Shown here one piece after another: positions 6,311-9,365 of a DNA stretch of 9,365 nt (position 1 is its first letter; each line of letters opens with the position of its first letter). The position numbers and the translations under genes were made by a program. This stretch comes from Verrucomicrobiota bacterium (lineage in GTDB: Bacteria > Verrucomicrobiota > Verrucomicrobiia > Chthoniobacterales > UBA10450), in assembly GCA_003219335.1 (NCBI GenBank), contig QHOF01000094.1, positions 1-9,365 of the forward strand, written 5' to 3'. The notes below the pieces were generated by a model that made no database searches, was not told where the DNA came from, and saw only the letters and a program-made list of their open reading frames with translations.

Positions 6311-6332
6311 GGATCACCCTCCAAATGATCAT
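6270..6332 (-). CDS. 20-codon upstream ORF overlapping the start of the 165-residue gene
   Basis: The upstream copy of the duplicated start region gives an ATG at 6330-6332 with its own GGAGAG six bases before it (6339-6344). Translation from it is out of frame with the gene that starts at 6310, and it ends at TAG (6270-6272), 38 bases inside that gene. It may be a translational control element or merely a by-product of the duplication. No evidence shows that the peptide itself is functional. Confidence 0.3.
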   Translation of the reverse strand: MIIWRVIHDRRTCIASCTEL

Positions 6333-6348
6333 GAATCACTCTCCAAAT
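6305..6348. repeat. 22-bp tandem duplication of a Shine-Dalgarno plus ATG
   Basis: The unit at 6305-6326 is repeated directly at 6327-6348 with 20 of 22 bases identical (differences at unit positions 8 and 14). Each unit carries, on the minus strand, ATTTGGAG(A/G)GTGAT(T/C)C followed by ATG, that is, a complete ribosome binding site and start codon. Because 22 is not a multiple of three, the two starts are in different frames. Confidence 0.85.
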
Positions 6349-6785
6349 AAAGAAAGGGATCACTTCCCTTACCCGTTAGTTTAAACTTCCCATTACCCCA
6401 AGGCTGAGAGAATTTCCAGCTCCGCTTGGAAGCTGACATTAGTTAAGATAGCCAAACCTTCAAAAGATGAACCACCGTTCTCGTCTGTTGCTGCAGATTC
6501 ATCTGTTCGCCTAATTGCCTAGAACTGCTTTATCCGATCATGCCCCACGACTACAGATAACAATACTCGCGTAAACATCGCTATAAATTTAAGTGGGTTG
6601 GCGTGTCCGCTCATTAATTCCCATGCCCTAATCACCCGAATACATTCAGTCAACTAAGCAATTTGCCCGCCGCCTGAAATCTATCTGCTAATGGGTCGTG
6701 TCTCATCGTGGGGTCCGTGCTTCTACGGCGCAAAAGCCGGGGTTAGATCATGCGGGGGAAAGCCACGCCCAAAGCCAACTGAGCA
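6349..6785. other. 437-base spacer without a supported gene
   Basis: Divergent spacer between the leftward 6310 gene and the rightward 6786 ORF, AT-rich up to about 6680 and then GC-richer. It holds a short hairpin AAGGGA-TCACT-TCCCTT (6354-6370) in the leader of the leftward gene, a TATAAA at 6582-6587 without a matching -35, and a G-rich stretch with small hairpins around 6715-6765. An open frame at 6698-6964 has a composition and overlap that mark it as a shadow of the membrane ORF. Confidence 0.5.
6354..6370 (-). promoter_or_regulatory. leader hairpin upstream of the 165-residue gene
   Basis: AAGGGA and TCCCTT form a 6-bp stem with a 5-base loop, just upstream of the duplicated ribosome binding sites on the minus strand. 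It could affect start choice or mark the 5' end of the transcript. Short, so chance occurrence is possible. Confidence 0.2.
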
Positions 6786-7091
6786 GTGCAAACCGGGCTT
6801 ACAATAATAATAGCTTTGAGCCTGTGGATGATTCTAATCCTGGGCCTAACCTGCGTCGTTTACTTGTTGGTCTCCATGTGGAAGGAGAACCGTTTCGGCT
6901 GGCCACTCAGAGGCATCATCTGGTTCACCTTGGCCGTCGTAGGCTCCTATGCCATTGCCCTTGATCGCCGGATACGTTTAGAAGGCTCGATCGTTGGAAA
7001 AGGTCTCGCACCGTCTGGAAGCAGTGACATTCGGGTCGGAATGAACATGCAGATTACGGAAGTCAAAATCCGCCAGCGAACGAGGCCTTAG
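6786..7091 (+). CDS. two-helix membrane protein ORF running in frame into the SpoVG start
   Basis: From a GTG at 6786, right after an in-frame TGA at 6780, the frame encodes two clear hydrophobic helices (about residues 5-31 and 42-59) separated by a basic loop WKENRFGWPLR. A polar stretch follows (DRRIRLEG...SGSSDIRVG), and then MNMQITEVKIR, which is the N-terminus of SpoVG. There is no stop between the membrane part and SpoVG; the frame ends at a TAG (7089-7091) only because of the one-base lesion near 7072. The original gene may therefore have been a membrane-anchored SpoVG-SHOCT protein of about 215 residues, or two genes of which the first lost its stop. The start is uncertain: the Shine-Dalgarno before GTG 6786 is poor. 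I do not recognise the membrane part. Confidence 0.45.
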   Translation: MQTGLTIIIALSLWMILILGLTCVVYLLVSMWKENRFGWPLRGIIWFTLAVVGSYAIALDRRIRLEGSIVGKGLAPSGSSDIRVGMNMQITEVKIRQRTRP

Positions 7092-7429
7092 TTAAAGTCG
7101 ATGTGAGGATTGTCTTCGACAACTGTTTTGCTGTCGACGATATCAGAATCATTAAAGGCCCCACGGGACTTTTCGTCTCGATGCCTAACAGAAAGCAGAG
7201 AGACGGTACCCACAGGCAGCTTGCTTATCCGGCCAATGCTGAAACGCGAATGATGATCCAGCGGGTGATACTGGCGGAGTACGAGAAATTCGTTGACGGA
7301 AGCGGATCGGTGCCAAGCGTTCGCTCAGCTTCCGAACGCCTAAGAGCACTTGAACAGCTCAAAACCGATGGCTTAATAAACGAGGAAGAATATAACACCA
7401 AGCGAACGGAAATTTTGGGAGAACTTTAG
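7041..7429 (+). pseudogene. spoVG-like: SpoVG-family protein with C-terminal SHOCT domain, broken by a one-base deletion
   Basis: SpoVG proteins are small nucleic-acid-binding regulators (sporulation and septation in Bacillus, gene regulation elsewhere). The frame from ATG 7041 or 7047 reads MQITEVKI, the usual SpoVG start. After about 7072 the continuation is in the next frame: PANEALVKVDVRIVFDNCF, then VDDIRIIKGPTGLFVSMPN, DGTHRQLAYPANAETR and ILAEYE, all hallmark SpoVG segments. Restoring one base (CGCCAG to CGCCCAG near 7071-7074) joins both halves as VKIRPANEAL. A Ser/Gly/Val linker follows, then a SHOCT domain, ERLRALEQLKTDGLINEEEYNTKRTEIL, which is a helical oligomerisation motif. It ends with TAG. 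If the lesion is real, only a 108-residue piece from GTG 7103 lacking the first strand could be made. Domain identity is secure. GGA six bases before ATG 7047 is a weak ribosome site. Confidence 0.8.
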
Positions 7430-7984
7430 TTGCCCACAACCCGCCTTAGAAGATCAGCCAAGCGGTATCCCACGAGAATAATCCTCCTTTCAGCAATCCG
7501 CCTCGCGTTAACAACGTAGCCCACAGGAAGCACGGGAGCCGCTGCTACCATCGTACAGTCTTTATTCCTACCTCGCGTCGAGTAAACAAGGCGACCCAGC
7601 GGCGGCGTCGACCCGGCGACCCTGGGTTGTGCGGCTTAGACCACCGGCGTTTAGATACTTGTGTCGAAATATTCGCCTGTGGTGGAATGGGGGTGAGACG
7701 CATGACGGCGAGAGAGCATTGAGGCACGCTTCGAAGAGATTTGGTCTTATTACGCGGCCCGTTTGGGTGAAAGCATCAATGACGAAAGTGTGAAGACCGA
7801 TACCCAGCCGATCCATCCTCGCCTACGACGAGACGCCATAGCCTTGCCATCTCGCTTTTGACGGGAGCCACCCTGGCCGTCCGGTCCAGGTACACACGGG
7901 GCACTGTAACGCCGAGACTAAGATGCGAGTGGCTCTCGTTAATGAAAGTATAATTACGCCCCCAGCCATACCCTTAAGATCCCC
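7430..7984. other. 555-base region without an intact gene; possible decayed coding frame
   Basis: It lies between SpoVG-SHOCT and the convergent glycosyltransferase. No RNA gene or insertion-sequence end was recognised. On the plus strand, a frame open through 7719 ends in GGMGVRRMTARE. A shift of one base leads into a second frame (7718-7858) reading IEARFEEIWSYYAARLGES and onward to IALPSRF. After a TGA at 7859-7861 the same frame continues REPPWPSGPGTHGAL to a TAA at 7907-7909. This has a protein-like texture and could be a dead gene with one frameshift and one stop, but I do not recognise a family. Two minus-strand frames here (7545-7816) look like GC-driven shadows. Confidence 0.35.
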
Positions 7985-9223
7985 TCACGGCTTAACTCTC
8001 CGAAACCACTCAATCAACTTCTCATAAATCGTGGGAGCTGGACGTGTGTCCAACCACGCCAAGTCGGGATCTACCGTAGGTAAGTTAAATTGACGTGGAA
8101 TCGCAATAGGCTTCCTCAAATTATTATTCATTAGGGCACTCAGAAGCGCATACCACTGATCTACGCATACCTTCATCGAATAACGAGCCTCGGCCGAGGC
8201 GCGAGCGGAATCTGCCAACCTGCGCCATAGATCTAAGTCTGCTCTCAATCGCCGTACCGTATTTACGAAGTCAGTACCCCGATCGTTTACTAATAGGCCC
8301 GTTACGCCATCCTCTATCAATTCCTGGCCACCGCCACGGGCGTGACGAAACCCAATGGGTACTAAACCGCAAGCCATCCCCTCTAGCATTGCTCTACCAA
8401 AGCCTTCCCAGTCAGATACCAAAACGATAACGTGGCACTTAAGCAGGTACTCATAAACCTTGTCGTATTCTATCGCACCAACCAGATGGACCGGCAGGCG
8501 ATTGTTTTCGGAAAGAATACGTTCCACTGCCTTACGCTCTTCACCGTCGCCATAAATAAAAGCCTCAGTGCCGGGGACCTCGCGCACGGCCCTACAAAGA
8601 GCCTTAGTCAATTCAACTATTCTTTTCGCCTCCTCCGCCAGCCGGCCAACATAAGCTAGCCTTAACCTGTCGCGTGGCCTCTCTGCTACGCCGTTCGGAA
8701 TACGAACGCCGCAGGGGATATATTTAACCGTGGTTCCCAGAGGATTTCTTTTTATAACATCCTGTTCAAGATATTGGGATACACACACAAGCGTCGGAAC
8801 TCGATAATCCTTGTCGCCCAGAACGAATGGATTAAGCAATCCTCGATAGAGCGAGTGCCCTACCCCTACGTGACATACCCCTACGGTCGGAATACCGGCG
8901 TGTCGCAGCCACCTGGCCGCATAATAAGCAGCGGGAATGACCATATTGATCACGAACACATCAGGCGGGTCGTCGAATAGCTGCTCTAGAAGCCAATGGA
9001 TTCTGTCCTCTGTGGTAAAAATTTCTTTTTCAGAACACGTCATGCAGCTAATGCCGCTCTCACGAAGTGAAAGGACCGTAGAGTAGATTTTCTCCGATAA
9101 CGTGAAACACAACACTTTCACCTCTACCCCGCGTTGACGGAGGTCGGGTAGAAAATGACAAAGCCAGGTGTTCTGACCACCACTGAGCTCATCATACTCC
9201 CGAGTACAAAAAACTACCTTCAC
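7985..9223 (-). CDS. GT4-family (group 1) glycosyltransferase
   Basis: A 412-residue cytoplasmic or membrane-associated retaining glycosyltransferase of the GT-B fold. It transfers a sugar from a nucleotide donor during surface polysaccharide (LPS or capsule) or glycoconjugate synthesis; donor and acceptor cannot be told. N-terminal Rossmann domain: MKVVFCTREYDELSGGQNTW (1-20), the acceptor-side GG loop near the N-terminus. Hinge and second domain: LRLAYVGRLAEEAKRI (187-202), then FIYGDGEE (222-229). The donor-binding SDWEGFGRAMLEGMACG (270-286) contains the GT4 E-x7-E motif (E273, E281). The closing segment is ELIEDGVTGLLV. Length is normal for the family. The C-terminal extension after about 370 is proline-rich and unassigned. 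Start is GTG at 9221-9223, preceded six bases away by a consensus GGAGGT; an in-frame TAA lies 12 bases before the GTG. It ends with TGA. Confidence 0.92.
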   Translation of the reverse strand: MKVVFCTREYDELSGGQNTWLCHFLPDLRQRGVEVKVLCFTLSEKIYSTVLSLRESGISCMTCSEKEIFTTEDRIHWLLEQLFDDPPDVFVINMVIPAAYYAARWLRHAGIPTVGVCHVGVGHSLYRGLLNPFVLGDKDYRVPTLVCVSQYLEQDVIKRNPLGTTVKYIPCGVRIPNGVAERPRDRLRLAYVGRLAEEAKRIVELTKALCRAVREVPGTEAFIYGDGEERKAVERILSENNRLPVHLVGAIEYDKVYEYLLKCHVIVLVSDWEGFGRAMLEGMACGLVPIGFRHARGGGQELIEDGVTGLLVNDRGTDFVNTVRRLRADLDLWRRLADSARASAEARYSMKVCVDQWYALLSALMNNNLRKPIAIPRQFNLPTVDPDLAWLDTRPAPTIYEKLIEWFRRVKP

Positions 9224-9229
9224 TTCTTT

Positions 9230-9235
9230 ACCTCC
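9230..9235 (-). promoter_or_regulatory. consensus ribosome binding site that fixes the GTG start of the glycosyltransferase
   Basis: ACCTCC on the plus strand is GGAGGT on the minus strand, six bases from the GTG at 9223. With the in-frame TAA upstream it leaves no plausible alternative start. Confidence 0.8.
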
Positions 9236-9287
9236 GGCTTAGGAGCACGGGACATTTCTTTTTTTCCATAACTTCTTCACGGGCATG

Positions 9288-9365
9288 TCAGGAAGGTTTG
9301 GCTATCGATTTCGGCTCGAGAAGAAAATAGGTGCGATGACCGAGACTCCATTCATAGATCCCAAG
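9288..9365 (-). CDS. C-terminal end of a leftward gene upstream of the glycosyltransferase
   Basis: The minus-strand frame is open from the window edge and reads LGIYEWSLGHRTYFLLEPK, then SIAKPS, and stops at TGA (9288-9290), 64 bases before the glycosyltransferase start. The texture is protein-like, and the tight same-strand spacing suggests an operon, plausibly of polysaccharide genes. With 25 residues no family can be named. A 15-codon ATG frame between the two genes (about 9238-9285) is too short to support. Confidence 0.4.
   Translation of the reverse strand, partial: LGIYEWSLGHRTYFLLEPKSIAKPS

Noticed and set aside
6700..6785. G-rich stretch with GCAAAAGCC and CGCCCAAAGCC that recalls a cyclic-di-GMP (GEMM) riboswitch before the membrane/SpoVG ORF
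   Set aside because: The conserved core spacing and the closing stems do not match by eye; only short hairpins can be drawn. A covariance-model scan would decide.
7568..7816. 82-residue minus-strand ORF
   Set aside because: No ribosome site and no recognisable domain; it mirrors the GC-rich plus-strand frame in the same place.
1..9365. CRISPR array, insertion sequence, integrase, or phage structural cluster
   Set aside because: No spaced direct repeats, transposase or integrase motifs, terminal inverted repeats or phage gene order were found on either strand.

Overview
The window looks like an accessory stretch of a bacterial chromosome. Coding density is moderate and strands alternate. Spacers are long, most genes are poorly characterised, and at least two genes are broken. 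Gene style (Shine-Dalgarno sites, ATG/GTG starts, a sigma70-like promoter) is bacterial. The MFS transporter, the GT4 glycosyltransferase and a SpoVG-SHOCT protein suggest an environmental Gram-negative or deep-branching lineage, but nothing here fixes the taxon. Base composition shifts along the window. The MFS and SMC-like ATPase genes are GC-rich, while the 3448-5606 genes and the spacers around 5607-6700 are visibly AT-richer. That fits a patchwork of separately acquired pieces.

Layout: (1) 1-375 is the C-terminal end of an MFS transporter. (2) 540-3298 is a self-contained rightward unit. A good promoter (TTGACA at 540) precedes a 64-residue protein of unknown family (639-833), whose stop overlaps the GTG start of an SMC/RecF-like ABC ATPase (830). 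The ATPase has a Walker A, a central CPFC zinc-hook-like motif, a signature-like loop, a Walker B and an H-loop. Its frame is interrupted by one TGA at 2768-2770, then continues in the same frame to 3298 through a helical region and a C-terminal zinc ribbon. The intact protein would be about 822 residues. (3) 3448-4071 encodes a Cys-rich protein with an N-terminal zinc ribbon and a second Cys cluster at its C-terminus. (4) Leftward, 6310-5813 encodes an unrecognised helical protein and 5606-4179 a GHKL (HSP90/MutL/MORC-type) ATPase with a C-terminal HEIGH zincin-like motif. (5) 6786-7429 holds a two-helix membrane ORF running in frame into a SpoVG gene with a C-terminal SHOCT domain; the SpoVG part is broken by what looks like a one-base deletion near 7072. 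(6) 7430-7984 has no intact gene, only a possible decayed frame. (7) 9223-7985 (leftward) is a GT4 glycosyltransferase with a strong ribosome binding site, preceded by the tail of another leftward gene (9365-9288), probably a surface-polysaccharide operon.

The most promising candidates for an undescribed system are the small protein plus SMC-like ATPase module at 540-3298 and the GHKL-zincin protein at 4179-5606 with its 165-residue upstream neighbour. Both have the features of genome-conflict (defence-type) ATPases, but no phenotype can be read from sequence. The single-base lesions in the ATPase and SpoVG genes could be real decay or sequencing error, and this must be settled first.
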